Shown: piece by piece, positions 8,120 through 17,318 of the stretch
Position numbering within the stretch: the stretch's first letter is position 1
How the letters are laid out: each line of letters begins with the position of its first letter
Assembly (NCBI GenBank): GCA_041658405.1
Contig: JBBAAG010000001.1
Location: 1-64,000, forward strand
From: Elusimicrobiota bacterium
Lineage (GTDB): Bacteria; Elusimicrobiota; UBA5214; JBBAAG01
DNA: 64,000 nt
Reading direction: 5' to 3'
Notes under the pieces: model-generated
Database searches by the model: none
The model's input: only the letters and a program-made list of their open reading frames with translations
Told to the model about the DNA's origin: nothing
Translations under genes and position numbers: made by a program

Positions 8120-11100
8120 ATGAACACAAAGAATTTTATTACTAACAGCAATACCGATAATTTAGGCAAACGCTTGATTGAGTTAATTCAAAAAAGTGAT
8201 GAACTAAAATTTTTGGTTGGATTTTTCTATTTCTCCGGGATCCGGGAGTTATACCAAGGGTTAAAAGATAATCAAAACGTAAAAATCAAAGTTCTCGTAG
8301 GCCTTAATGTAGACAAGCAAAATTATGGGCTAATAGAATATGGCGACCCGGAAAAACAACTTTCTGATGAAGAACGCTGTTATAACTATTTTGAATCCAT
8401 AAAAAAATCTATTAACACTGAGAATTTTGATAAAAAAGAGTTTTATGAACAGGTAAAATATTTTATTAAACTTATTCGTGAAGATAAACTTATCATCAGA
8501 AAAACATATAATCCCAACCACGCTAAGGTTTATATTTTCAAGCTTCAAGAAGGCCAGGTTGGCAGAAAAAACTTATTTATTACCGGAAGCAGTAATTTGA
8601 CTAAACCCGGGTTGACAACCCAGGAAGAATTTAATGTAGAGATCAGCGATTATGGGTTTGAAGATACTGAAAACTACTTTGATTCGCTTTGGGAAGAAGC
8701 AATTAAAATTACAGAAAGCGCTGTTACAAAAAAGAAGTTGTTAGAGGTCATAGAAAAAGAAACTCTTGTAAAAGAAATATCTCCTTTTGAAGCGTTTGTA
8801 CTGGTACTTCAGGCTTACCTCGATTCTTTTGAGCAAAAAGAAATTAGGGAATCCCTTATTAAAACGTTAGAGGATAATGGATACACTCCGTACCATTATC
8901 AATTAGACGCTGTTAAGCAAGCCCTGGCGATTATAGAAAAGAATAATGGCGTGATTATCGCCGATGTTGTGGGGTTAGGAAAAACAATTATTGCCTGCGC
9001 AGTTGCTAAGGAACTAAATAAACGGGGTGTTGTAATTTGCCCGCCGGGGTTGGTCGGTGATAATAACAAAAATTCTGGCTGGAATAAATATACAGAAGAG
9101 TTTGGTATGAAAGATTGGGAAGTGCGCTCGCTGGGAGATTTAGAAAATATTGCTGAATTCGTTCAAAAGACAAAAGATATTGAAATCGTTATTATTGACG
9201 AAGCGCATAGGTTTAGGAATCAAGACACGAAGGATTATGAATACCTAAAAAACATTTGCCGCAATAAAATCGTGGTCTTACTGACAGCTACCCCGTTCAA
9301 CAATAGGCCGGGCGACATTCTTTCTTTACTCAAGCTTTTTATCACGCCAAAAAAGTCTGCAATTACTTTGGAAAACAACCTGGTAGTGCGGTTTCAGGCA
9401 TTTAAAGGTATCTTTGACCGGCTGGGCTACATAAAAAAGTATTGGAATTCTAAAGAAGAAGCTAAAAGAAAAAAAGCCGTAGCGTATTATGAAGGGTTTT
9501 TCGAAGAGAAAACAATAAATCTTGATAAGGTTAACCAAAAAGCAAAATATTTGGCGAAACAAATAAAAGATGTGATTGAGCCGGTAACAATACGGCGTAA
9601 CCGCTTGGACTTGCAGAATAATCCGTATTACAAGGACGAGGTAAAGAACCTGTCAAAAGTCGCTGACCCAAAAGAATGGTTTTTTGAGTTGACCAAAGCG
9701 CAATCTGGCTTTTACGACAAAATCATTAGCGCATATTTTGGCGATCCGGAGGAAGGCGGACAGTTTAAAGGCGCAATCTATCGGCCGTTTGAGTATGAAG
9801 TAGCGAAAGAAAAAGTTAAGAATGAGAAGCTGTCAGAAAAAGAAAATTTTCAATTAGTGCAACAGCGCAACTTATATGACTTTATGCGCCGTTTAATGGT
9901 CAAACGTTTTGAAAGCTCGTTTGGTTCCTTCATGCAAAGTATTAAAAACTTTAAGAAAATTACTGAAACCGCGCGGGAGTTTATCAATAAAACCGGGAAA
10001 TATATCCTGGACCGGGATTTGATGGAAGATATTTACAATAAAACACCCGAAGAGATTGAAAAACACCTTAATGAATATTCGGAAAAGATTAAAAACGGTG
10101 AGTATCCAAAAAACCACAAAATATATACGCTAAACACTTTTAAATACAAGAACGAGTTCACCGCGCATATTGAAGCGGACCTACAGCTTTTTGACAAAAT
10201 CCTGAAAGAATTAGAAGAATTAGATCTTGTTAAAAATGACCCTAAAACAGATTGTTTGCTTAATAACTTAGAGGCAGTTTTAAAGGAAAAACCTAATAAA
10301 GGATGCCCCAAAAGAAAAATAGTTGTTTTTTCTGAATATCTCGACACTGTTAAATACCTGGAGCCAATCCTAAAAGAACATTTTGGTGAGCGCTTACTCG
10401 TTATAGCCGGCGATTTGTCTACGAAAAAAATACTTTCTATCAACAAAAACTTTGACGCGTCTTACAAAAGCCAGGAAAATGAGTTTGATGTCCTCTTATC
10501 CACCGACAAAATATCTGAAGGGTTTAACCTCAATCGCGCAGGAATGGTGGTCAATTATGATATCCCGTGGAATCCGGTACGGGTTATCCAGCGCGTGGGC
10601 CGTATCAACCGTATCAGCAAGAAGGTTTTTGACGAGCTTTATATCGTAAACTTCTTCCCCACCGAAAAAGGCGCGGAGTTGGTTAAATCCCGGGAAATTG
10701 CGTCAAACAAAATGTTTCTCATACACAATACTTTAGGCGAAGATGCCAAGATTTTTGATATCGACGAAGAGCCTACGCCCGCCGGGCTGTATGAAAAGGT
10801 TCAGCAAAACCCGGATAAGCTGGAAGTAGAAAGTTTTTACACCCAGGCATTGGCTATTTATGTAAAGATTAAAAAAGAGAGCCCGGAACTTATTGAGGCG
10901 CTAAAAAAATATCCGCCCCGGATTAAAACCGCAAAAAAGTATGGCGAAAACGAACTCCTGGTTTTCCTTAAAAAAGGCCGGTTGTATGCCTATAGCGTTA
11001 GATACGGCGCAGACGGGAAAGATCAAACCGCTTCAACCACATTTGAAGATGTGTTTGCCAACATTATTTGTGGTAAAGAAGAAAAACCATTGATATTTTC

Positions 11101-11494
11101 CGGCCGCGCGTGGGAGGCATACGAGAATGTTAAGAATTTCAAAGAATATCGCGGAAGCCCAGTTAGCGAGCAGAGCTTGGAACAAAAAGCGGTTATTAAC
11201 CTAAAATCTTTAATACATACTGTTCAGCGTGAAGAAATAATGCCGTATAAAAACTTCCTACGGACATTGCTTGAAGATATTATCGACTACGGCACGCTTT
11301 CGGACTACACCTTACGCCGGATTTCCAATTTGGAAAGCAGTGATGATAAGGGAATCAAAGAAACTGTCAAAGAAATTGGTGCGATTATGAAAGAATTGGG
11401 GGGTGAGAGTTACTTACAAAAAGAAAAAGGACGGCAGAAAGAGTTGTCCAAAGAAATTATCATAGCGGTTGAAAATCGTAAAAATATCTATTAG
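8120..11494 (+). CDS. PLD nuclease domain fused to SNF2-type helicase
   Basis: A 1124-residue protein. The first ~210 residues are a phospholipase-D-like domain with His134-x-Lys136 in NPNHAKVYIF and Asn159 in TGSSNLTKPG. This domain type is a nuclease in NgoFVII-like enzymes. A superfamily-2 SNF2-type helicase follows: motif I ADVVGLGKT (Lys288), DEAH at 360-363, LTATPFNN near 390, motif V STDKISEGFN and motif VI QRVGRINR (Gln824). The last ~270 residues are unassigned. The single PLD motif suggests the nuclease works as a dimer. Fused helicase-nucleases of this sort accompany Eco57I-like methylases in restriction systems, and one lies 2.3 kb downstream, separated by the ATPase-RloB pair. 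GAGGA eight bases before the ATG is the likely ribosome-binding site. DISARM is not supported, since no DrmB-type gene is present. Confidence 0.85.
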   Translation: MNTKNFITNSNTDNLGKRLIELIQKSDELKFLVGFFYFSGIRELYQGLKDNQNVKIKVLVGLNVDKQNYGLIEYGDPEKQLSDEERCYNYFESIKKSINTENFDKKEFYEQVKYFIKLIREDKLIIRKTYNPNHAKVYIFKLQEGQVGRKNLFITGSSNLTKPGLTTQEEFNVEISDYGFEDTENYFDSLWEEAIKITESAVTKKKLLEVIEKETLVKEISPFEAFVLVLQAYLDSFEQKEIRESLIKTLEDNGYTPYHYQLDAVKQALAIIEKNNGVIIADVVGLGKTIIACAVAKELNKRGVVICPPGLVGDNNKNSGWNKYTEEFGMKDWEVRSLGDLENIAEFVQKTKDIEIVIIDEAHRFRNQDTKDYEYLKNICRNKIVVLLTATPFNNRPGDILSLLKLFITPKKSAITLENNLVVRFQAFKGIFDRLGYIKKYWNSKEEAKRKKAVAYYEGFFEEKTINLDKVNQKAKYLAKQIKDVIEPVTIRRNRLDLQNNPYYKDEVKNLSKVADPKEWFFELTKAQSGFYDKIISAYFGDPEEGGQFKGAIYRPFEYEVAKEKVKNEKLSEKENFQLVQQRNLYDFMRRLMVKRFESSFGSFMQSIKNFKKITETAREFINKTGKYILDRDLMEDIYNKTPEEIEKHLNEYSEKIKNGEYPKNHKIYTLNTFKYKNEFTAHIEADLQLFDKILKELEELDLVKNDPKTDCLLNNLEAVLKEKPNKGCPKRKIVVFSEYLDTVKYLEPILKEHFGERLLVIAGDLSTKKILSINKNFDASYKSQENEFDVLLSTDKISEGFNLNRAGMVVNYDIPWNPVRVIQRVGRINRISKKVFDELYIVNFFPTEKGAELVKSREIASNKMFLIHNTLGEDAKIFDIDEEPTPAGLYEKVQQNPDKLEVESFYTQALAIYVKIKKESPELIEALKKYPPRIKTAKKYGENELLVFLKKGRLYAYSVRYGADGKDQTASTTFEDVFANIICGKEEKPLIFSGRAWEAYENVKNFKEYRGSPVSEQSLEQKAVINLKSLIHTVQREEIMPYKNFLRTLLEDIIDYGTLSDYTLRRISNLESSDDKGIKETVKEIGAIMKELGGESYLQKEKGRQKELSKEIIIAVENRKNIY

Positions 11495-11561
11495 GATTGA
11501 GCCAAATTGCTGCCACCTCTCACAGAATGTTTAATAATGAGAAAAGACCTCAATTTAATGC

Positions 11562-11590
11562 TTGACAAATCTCTTAATAAAACATATAAT
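11562..11590 (+). promoter_or_regulatory. Consensus sigma-70 promoter of the AbiL/RloAB-type pair
   Basis: TTGACA at 11562-11567, a 17-base spacer and TATAAT at 11585-11590: a perfect consensus match. Transcription should begin near 11597, about 40 bases before the ATPase gene, so this pair has its own strong promoter inside the island. Confidence 0.85.
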
Positions 11591-11599
11591 TGTATAAAA

Positions 11600-11614
11600 T
11601 GAGAATATATCTCA
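11600..11614. promoter_or_regulatory. Inverted repeat at the predicted transcription start
   Basis: TGAGA-ATATA-TCTCA, just downstream of the consensus -10. Its place at the start site would suit an operator that holds down the strong promoter. No regulator gene is visible beside it. Confidence 0.45.
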
Positions 11615-11635
11615 CAATTAAGGAGTTAACGAGAA

Positions 11636-12904
11636 ATGCTTATTCAGTTTACGGTTGGTAATTTCCGTTCATTTAAAGAAAAGGTTACACTAAGTATGGT
11701 GAAATCTGCTTTACATGAGTTGCCAGAGAATGTAATTAAAGTAGATGAAGATATTGAACTGTTAAAAAGCGTAGTGGTTTATGGCGCTAATGCGAGTGGA
11801 AAAAGTAATTTGATCAGAGCGTTGAATTTTATAAAATTTTTTGTTATGTACTCCATATCTTTTCGGGTAAATGAAGAAATAGGAATAAATAACTTTATTT
11901 TAAACGAGAAAACAATTTCTCATCCGTCTTTTTTCGAAGTTGTCTTTATTATAGATAAAATTATATATAGATATGGTTTTGAAGTCGATGACAAAAAAGT
12001 AAATAAAGAATGGCTTTATTATAGGCCAAAAACAAGAGAAGAAAAACTGTTTTCAAGAGATGGATTAACCTTTGATACATCTAATTTCCCCGAAGGAAAA
12101 GGCTTGGAGAATAAGACAAGAGAAAATTGTTCCTTTTTGTCTGTAGTTTCTCAATTTAATGGGGAGATATCTTCAAAAATAGTAAAATGGTTTTCAAAGT
12201 TGCGCATAAATATTTCTGGTAATTATCAATCATTTCAAAACCGCACTATTGATAGGGTGGAGAAGGAACCGAATCTTAGAGAAGATGTTGTTAAATTTAT
12301 ATCCATTGCCGATAATGGAATTGAGGATTTTAGAGTAAAATTGATCAATACTCCGATAGAACCAACAGAAAAAAACATAGCGGAAAAGGTTGAAAAAGAA
12401 GTAAAAACAAAACTGATATATTTTGTTCGTAAGGTATTTAATATAAAAAACGAAGTTGTCGAGAAACTTGAAATGCCATTGAATTACTCTGAATCAGAAG
12501 GCACAAAAAAGATGTTTGCTCTTTCTGTACCTATAATTGATGCTATCAGAAACGGCGAGATTATGATTATGGATGAACTTGAGAATTCCTTGCATCCTTT
12601 ATTGTTTAAGCACATCATTAAACTGTTTAACTCAGCTTCAAATACAAAGGGCGCGCAGCTTATTTTTACGACTCATAATTTGACTTGTATGGATAACGAA
12701 TGTTTTCGCAGGGATCAAATATGGTTCACTGAAAAAAATAGTTTTGGCGAATCAACCTTGTTTTCTTTGGCAGATTACAAGGTAAATGACAAAAAAATAA
12801 GAAATGATGCAACTTATAGTAAAGATTATTTATTAGGGAAATACGGCGCCGTTCCTTTTATTGATGACATAGATTTGTCCTTTGAGGAAAAAAGTGGTGA
12901 ATAA
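11636..12904 (+). CDS. AAA ATPase, AbiLi/RloA-type (AAA_15 family)
   Basis: A 422-residue ABC/SMC-like AAA ATPase. It begins with the family pattern FTVGNFRSFKEKVTLS. Walker A is YGANASGKSN (Lys56), Walker B is IMIMDELENSLHP (Asp313-Glu314), and a switch His sits in FTTHN. Between them lies a ~200-residue insert that probably forms the dimer or coiled-coil arm. Such ATPases act with a TOPRIM-like effector encoded next door in abortive-infection systems (AbiLi/AbiLii, also RloA/RloB; PARIS is built similarly with a different effector). Here the next gene is RloB-like and overlaps its end. AAGGAG at 11619-11624 is the ribosome-binding site. Confidence 0.82.
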   Translation: MLIQFTVGNFRSFKEKVTLSMVKSALHELPENVIKVDEDIELLKSVVVYGANASGKSNLIRALNFIKFFVMYSISFRVNEEIGINNFILNEKTISHPSFFEVVFIIDKIIYRYGFEVDDKKVNKEWLYYRPKTREEKLFSRDGLTFDTSNFPEGKGLENKTRENCSFLSVVSQFNGEISSKIVKWFSKLRINISGNYQSFQNRTIDRVEKEPNLREDVVKFISIADNGIEDFRVKLINTPIEPTEKNIAEKVEKEVKTKLIYFVRKVFNIKNEVVEKLEMPLNYSESEGTKKMFALSVPIIDAIRNGEIMIMDELENSLHPLLFKHIIKLFNSASNTKGAQLIFTTHNLTCMDNECFRRDQIWFTEKNSFGESTLFSLADYKVNDKKIRNDATYSKDYLLGKYGAVPFIDDIDLSFEEKSGE

Positions 12905-13517
12905 TTCATATAGCAGAGTACTCGCCCAGCGTTCAATAAGAAAAGTATTGATTGTCTGTGAAGGCGCGAAAACAGAAAGGTATTATTTTGAAGCGTTTGG
13001 AATAAACAAAGAATTGATTAAAGTTGAAGTTAACGGTGCAGGAAGAAGCAAGGATTCATTGGTGAAATATGCAATTGAATTGAAAAATGCAGCTGAGTCA
13101 AGAAATGATAAATACGCAGAGGTTTGGTGTGTTTTTGACAGAGATGCGTATCCGATTGATCCCCAAGACAGACATAAATTTAACAGCGCAATTGTTTTAG
13201 CAAGAACAAATCAGATAAAAGCAGCATATTCAAACGACGCATTTGAAATATGGTACATTTTACATTTTGAATATTTTCAAAACGCATGGAGTAGAGATGA
13301 ATATATGAACAAGTTGACCAAATTGCTTGGTTCAGAATACAAAAAAAATGATAAGACAATGTATAAAATATTAAAAGACAAACAAGAGACGGCAATTAAA
13401 AATGCTGAAAGGTTATTTAATAGCTATCAACCTCACAATTCCGAATCAGATAATCCTTGTACAACTGTTCATAGATTGGTTGAGTATTTGAATGATTATC
13501 TTGAAGACGAGGAATAG
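12894..13517 (+). CDS. RloB-like (AbiLii) TOPRIM-type effector
   Basis: A ~207-residue protein of the RloB family. Near its N-terminus is KVLIVCEGAKTERYYFEAF, the conserved Glu-containing strand; then VWCVFDRDAYP with the D-x-D pair of a TOPRIM-like fold, and SNDAFEIWYILHFEYF, an RloB hallmark. RloB-like proteins are thought to be nucleases or nuclease-like toxins controlled by the partner ATPase. The start overlaps the ATPase gene: GAGG at 12884-12887 precedes GTG codons at 12894 and 12897, either of which could be used, while a TTG at 12882 gives a slightly longer protein but no site before it. No RM subunit is needed for this pair; it is best read as an AbiL-type abortive-infection module. 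Confidence 0.8.
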   Translation: MVNNSYSRVLAQRSIRKVLIVCEGAKTERYYFEAFGINKELIKVEVNGAGRSKDSLVKYAIELKNAAESRNDKYAEVWCVFDRDAYPIDPQDRHKFNSAIVLARTNQIKAAYSNDAFEIWYILHFEYFQNAWSRDEYMNKLTKLLGSEYKKNDKTMYKILKDKQETAIKNAERLFNSYQPHNSESDNPCTTVHRLVEYLNDYLEDEE

Positions 13518-13567
13518 AATAACCGTCAATTTTACAACGTATAATTGTTTAGCGGGGGAGGAAAATT

Positions 13568-13755
13568 ATGGAATCGACAAAAATCGCGTTATTTAGATGA
13601 CGGAATTGAGTTGTCGACAAATTGTCGACAACTGTCTGACAAGACGAAGTGGCTAACTCAAAGAACATATTAAACACATTTATAAAGAAAGTGAATTTAA
13701 AGGGAGCTTAACTATTCGGAAATTCCTAATAGTTCAAAAAGAAGAAAAAATAGGC
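13568..13755 (+). pseudogene. Decayed RhuM-like gene remnant
   Basis: This spacer still carries pieces that read like the N-terminus of the RhuM (virulence/DNA-binding) family, in different frames. After GGGGGAGG and an ATG at 13568 come MESTKIALFR and a stop. A second frame gives a stretch ending TKWLTQR, like the RhuM WLTQ motif. A third, from 13657, gives LKEHIKHIYKESEF and then LTIRKFLIVQKEE, like the family's HI.NI.KEGEL and RKFL.VQ.EG segments. That last frame runs without a stop into the methylase ATG at 13756. The match is from memory of the family and needs a search, but ordered pieces across at least two frame breaks point to a dead gene. Confidence 0.5.
13610..13632. repeat. Two tandem TTGTCGACAA palindromes
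   Basis: The perfect ten-base palindrome TTGTCGACAA occurs at 13611-13620 and again at 13622-13631, eleven bases apart. Together with flanking G and C they make a 23-base near-perfect palindrome around a central A. Spacing of about one helical turn would suit a cooperative protein-binding site; a stable hairpin in RNA is equally possible. It lies 124 bases before the methylase gene. Confidence 0.6.
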
Positions 13756-16700
13756 ATGGAAACAAGGGAAATTCTGCAAAATATCATAGATAAGTTTGAC
13801 CTTCAAAGGTTGAAACGATTGTTTTCTGAGAAAAACAGCAAGTTTCGCCCCAGTGAAGAAAGTTTTGGTCATTATGATACTGGCAATTTTTCTGGTGGTA
13901 TGAAACTTGGCGAGCTGTCTTTAGATGACGGCGTGCTGCTCGTTTGCGCGTTTGAAGCAAAATTTGAAGCAAAACAGGAGCTTTCCGAACGTTCCGGCAA
14001 GAAAGCGCAGTATGAACTGGGAAAGAAAATCCTTAAGGAAACCCAATCGGATGCCGGGATCTTTGTGTTCTACGATATTCAGGGCAGTTTCCGGTTTTCA
14101 TTGATTTACGCCAACTATCTGGGTACAAAACGAGACTGGAGCGCGTTCCGCCGGTTCACTTATTTTGTTGGGAACGGCCTAACAAATAAAACGTTCAAAC
14201 AACGGATCGGCGACGGCGATTTTTCCAGCTTGAAAGATATTAAAGATGCGTTCTCGGTTGAAAAAGTTACTGAAGAGTTTTATGAAGATATTGCCAACTG
14301 GTATTTTTGGGCGGTGGAACATTGCCAGTTTCCCAAAGATGCGGAAACAGAAGATAACGGGCGGAATATCGCTGTTATCCGTTTGATAACCAGAATAATA
14401 TTTATTTGGTTCATGCGCGAACGCGGGCTTGTTCCAAAAGTGTTGTTTGATAAGGAAATCGTAGGGCAGCGGTTGAAGAATCTGTCGCCGGATGAGTCCA
14501 CGTATTACCACGCAATACTGCAGAACCTGTTTTTTGCAACACTGAACACGCCAAAGGATAAACGTAAGTTTACCGATGAAAACAGGGGTAACCAAGGGTA
14601 TAACAAAGATTTTGGCAACCACAGTTTGTTCCGTTACCAGGAATGTTTTAAAGAACCGGATAAGCTCAAGGATTATTTCGACGAAATCCCGTTTCTAAAC
14701 GGCGGGCTGTTTGAGTGTTTAGATAATAAAGAAGACAGGATTTATATTGACGGGTTCACCCGTACTAAGCAACATCAACCCACGGTGCCGAACTTTCTGT
14801 TTTTCAGCCCGGAAGAAGAAGTTGATCTTACTAACGCATACGGGCCAAAAGGTAAAAACCGCAAAGTCCGGGGGTTGTTAGACACTCTTTCTTCATTCAA
14901 CTTTACAATAGACGAAAACTCGCCGGATGACGCGGATATCGCGCTGGACCCCGAGCTTTTGGGCAGAGTATTTGAAAACCTATTGGCAAGTTTTAACCCC
15001 GAAACTTCTACCACCGCGCGTAAAGCTACCGGTAGTTACTACACCCCGCGGGAAATCGTGGATTATATGGTTGCTGAATCGCTTAAAGCGTATTTCAAAA
15101 CGCATCTCGTAAGTATTGACGGTTTGGATAACAAAATAAGCCGGTTGTTCTCAATCGATAACGGCGAAAACCCTTTTAACGCTCCGGAGTCAAAAAAACT
15201 GGTGGAACTGATTGAAAGTGTTAGAATCGTGGATCCGGCAGTAGGGTCCGGCGCGTTCCCGATGGGCGCTTTGAACAAACTGGTGTTTATCCTTAACAAA
15301 GTTGATCCGGGCAACGAGTTGTGGAAACACGCGCAGCTCGCAGCGGCGGACACGATTCCCGATTTGCGTATCAAACAGGATACTAAAAACCGTATTGAAG
15401 AATATTTTGAAGGCAAAAACACGGATTACGGGCGTAAACTGTTTTTAATACAAAAATGTATTTACGGCGTGGATATCCAGCAGATTGCAGTAGAAATTGC
15501 TAAACTACGGTTCTTTATCGCACTTTTGGTGGATGAACGAATTGAGAGGGCAAAAGATAATTTTGGGATTCAACCCTTGCCCAACCTGGACTTCAAAATT
15601 ATGCAGGGTAACAGTTTGTTGGAAGAATATGAAGGCATCCAGCTTTTTGATGAACGACTGCTTTCCCGGACGTCAAAACAGGAAATTATCGATAAAATTA
15701 GTGCGCTTGACTTGCGCTTGAAAGGAAACTACAGCCAGCGCTTAAAGTATTACGAAAATAATCCGGACTGGATGAAGAAAAAGTGTGTAGATAAACCCGC
15801 GGAATTGAAGTTGCTGGAAAAGAATACTGAGGACTTGAATTCGGATAAAGAAAAACTAGTTGTTGAACTGGAAAGTTACGGGCAAGACGAGTTAGCGCTC
15901 GATAAGCGAGTAAGCGCAAAACCAATAGGCGATGAGTTGAAACGGTTGCATAAAGAGTTTTTTGAAACCAACGAGAAAGAAATAAAAGATAAGCTTAAGA
16001 AACAGATTGAAACAATGGAATGGGAGTTAATTGAGGTAACGCTTAAAGAGCATAACAAAACCGCGGAACTTAAGAAGTTGGAACGGTTCAAAAAGTCTAA
16101 CACCCGGCCGTATTTTCTTTGGAAACTGCATTTTGCAGATGTTTTTGAAAATGGCGGGTTTGATGTGGTGATTGGGAATCCACCATATGGAGTCGAGTTT
16201 AGTGAATATGAGAAGAACGTATTAGATGCCAAATTTAATGAATGGAAATCCTTAACAAAAAATTCTGCGATTTATTTTATTTATTTATCCAATATACTTA
16301 TTAATAAAAATGGTGTTAATTCTTTTATTGTACCGAAATCGCTATGTTATTCGTTAGGATGGAATCAATGTGCAAAGTTCATCTTATCTGGTTTGCATAA
16401 ATTTATTGATACTGGAAAAGCGTTTGAACAAGTAAAGCTTGAACAAGTGATATTTATAAGATATAAAAACACTAATAAGCCCACTTATGTCATTGGAGTG
16501 TACGATGGGTCTAAAATAGTAGAATATGAAAATATTGAAAAAACTATATTCTGCAAATACAAAGTTCTCTTAACGGGTCAATATCCAAAAGAGTTTGTAC
16601 TTATAAAAAAAGTATTATCTAAATTCCACAACACATTTGGTGAGTATGTATCTATTGACAGAGGATTAAATTGGCAAAGTAAAGTAGAGAAATATTCCGG

Positions 16701-17280
16701 TAAAACGCCTGTTTATAGAGGGGCTCAACTCTCTCCCTATTTTTTGGAAAAATCTATAGATTTTATTGATCTCAATAAATTTGATGAAGGTGAATATGCT
16801 TACTTACTAAAACCAAAAATACTAAATCAGCTTGCAATAGCTCATGTTAAGAATCCATATCCTCATTTCTATATTCAAGCAACTTTAGATTTGGATAATC
16901 GGGTAGTTTTTGAAACTATTTCCTGCACTTTTGTAAAAAATCCCATTATTGATATTAAATTATTGCTCGCGCTTAATAATTCGAAGCTATTTGCATGGTT
17001 ACTTTATAAATTTGTCTACAGTAATGCAATTCGAAGTACTCGTTACGATGAGCAATATGTCGGTAAAATACCAACACCAAAACTTGAGGAAGCTACTCAA
17101 AAGCCCTTTATTGAAATCGTTGATAAAATATTGGCAATTACCAAATCCAGCGATTATTTAGAAAATCTTGCAGAACAGGATCAAGTCAAAGAATACGAGA
17201 AACAAATCGACCAAATGGTTTATAAACTCTACGACCTAACCGACGAAGAAATAGATATTATTGAAGGCAATAAAATATAA
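13756..17280 (+). CDS. Type IIG-like restriction-modification protein (Eco57I/TaqI-like N6-adenine methylase)
   Basis: An 1174-residue protein. Near the N-terminus, Asp57/58 and Glu67-x-Lys69 (SLDDG...FEAKFEAK) form a possible PD-(D/E)xK nuclease site. Methylase motif X is GSYYTPREIVDYM (from residue 426), motif I DPAVGSGAF (493) and catalytic motif IV NPPY (808-811), the signature of N6-adenine or N4-cytosine methylases. The region after ~900, including KTPVYRGAQLSPYF, looks like a TaqI-type target-recognition domain. The order nuclease-helical-methylase-recognition fits type IIG enzymes that cut and methylate. With the PLD-helicase upstream it may be one restriction system split by the inserted AbiL-type pair. 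The stop (TAA) overlaps a leftover ATG at 17280 that once began gajA (see the repeat at 17239-17318). Confidence 0.85.
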   Translation: METREILQNIIDKFDLQRLKRLFSEKNSKFRPSEESFGHYDTGNFSGGMKLGELSLDDGVLLVCAFEAKFEAKQELSERSGKKAQYELGKKILKETQSDAGIFVFYDIQGSFRFSLIYANYLGTKRDWSAFRRFTYFVGNGLTNKTFKQRIGDGDFSSLKDIKDAFSVEKVTEEFYEDIANWYFWAVEHCQFPKDAETEDNGRNIAVIRLITRIIFIWFMRERGLVPKVLFDKEIVGQRLKNLSPDESTYYHAILQNLFFATLNTPKDKRKFTDENRGNQGYNKDFGNHSLFRYQECFKEPDKLKDYFDEIPFLNGGLFECLDNKEDRIYIDGFTRTKQHQPTVPNFLFFSPEEEVDLTNAYGPKGKNRKVRGLLDTLSSFNFTIDENSPDDADIALDPELLGRVFENLLASFNPETSTTARKATGSYYTPREIVDYMVAESLKAYFKTHLVSIDGLDNKISRLFSIDNGENPFNAPESKKLVELIESVRIVDPAVGSGAFPMGALNKLVFILNKVDPGNELWKHAQLAAADTIPDLRIKQDTKNRIEEYFEGKNTDYGRKLFLIQKCIYGVDIQQIAVEIAKLRFFIALLVDERIERAKDNFGIQPLPNLDFKIMQGNSLLEEYEGIQLFDERLLSRTSKQEIIDKISALDLRLKGNYSQRLKYYENNPDWMKKKCVDKPAELKLLEKNTEDLNSDKEKLVVELESYGQDELALDKRVSAKPIGDELKRLHKEFFETNEKEIKDKLKKQIETMEWELIEVTLKEHNKTAELKKLERFKKSNTRPYFLWKLHFADVFENGGFDVVIGNPPYGVEFSEYEKNVLDAKFNEWKSLTKNSAIYFIYLSNILINKNGVNSFIVPKSLCYSLGWNQCAKFILSGLHKFIDTGKAFEQVKLEQVIFIRYKNTNKPTYVIGVYDGSKIVEYENIEKTIFCKYKVLLTGQYPKEFVLIKKVLSKFHNTFGEYVSIDRGLNWQSKVEKYSGKTPVYRGAQLSPYFLEKSIDFIDLNKFDEGEYAYLLKPKILNQLAIAHVKNPYPHFYIQATLDLDNRVVFETISCTFVKNPIIDIKLLLALNNSKLFAWLLYKFVYSNAIRSTRYDEQYVGKIPTPKLEEATQKPFIEIVDKILAITKSSDYLENLAEQDQVKEYEKQIDQMVYKLYDLTDEEIDIIEGNKI

Positions 17281-17318
17281 TGAAAAAAATCACGTACCTC
17301 TCAGAACTTAAAATATGG
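17239..17318 (+). repeat. Direct repeat copy 1: methylase tail plus gajA head
   Basis: Eighty bases that match 18724-18804 at about 84% (about a dozen mismatches and one gap). The first part is the end of the methylase gene (DEEIDIIEGNKI, stop). The second part, from an ATG at 17280 overlapping that stop, encodes MKKITYLSELKIW and then a stop. This equals the start of the gajA-like protein (MYLSELKIW), with ACG where gajA has its ATG. The three differences inside YLSEL are all silent third-position changes. The HEPN start codon lies at the very end of this copy. Confidence 0.9.

Noticed and set aside
11636..13517. PARIS (AriA-AriB)
   Set aside because: The effector has RloB-family motifs rather than those of the DUF4435 AriB protein, so AbiL/RloAB fits better.
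8120..17280. DISARM or BREX
   Set aside because: A SNF2 helicase, PLD domain and adenine methylase are present, but the PLD is fused to the helicase and there is no DrmA/DrmB (DUF1998), BrxC, PglZ or BrxL. The pieces fit a type IIG-like restriction pair better.
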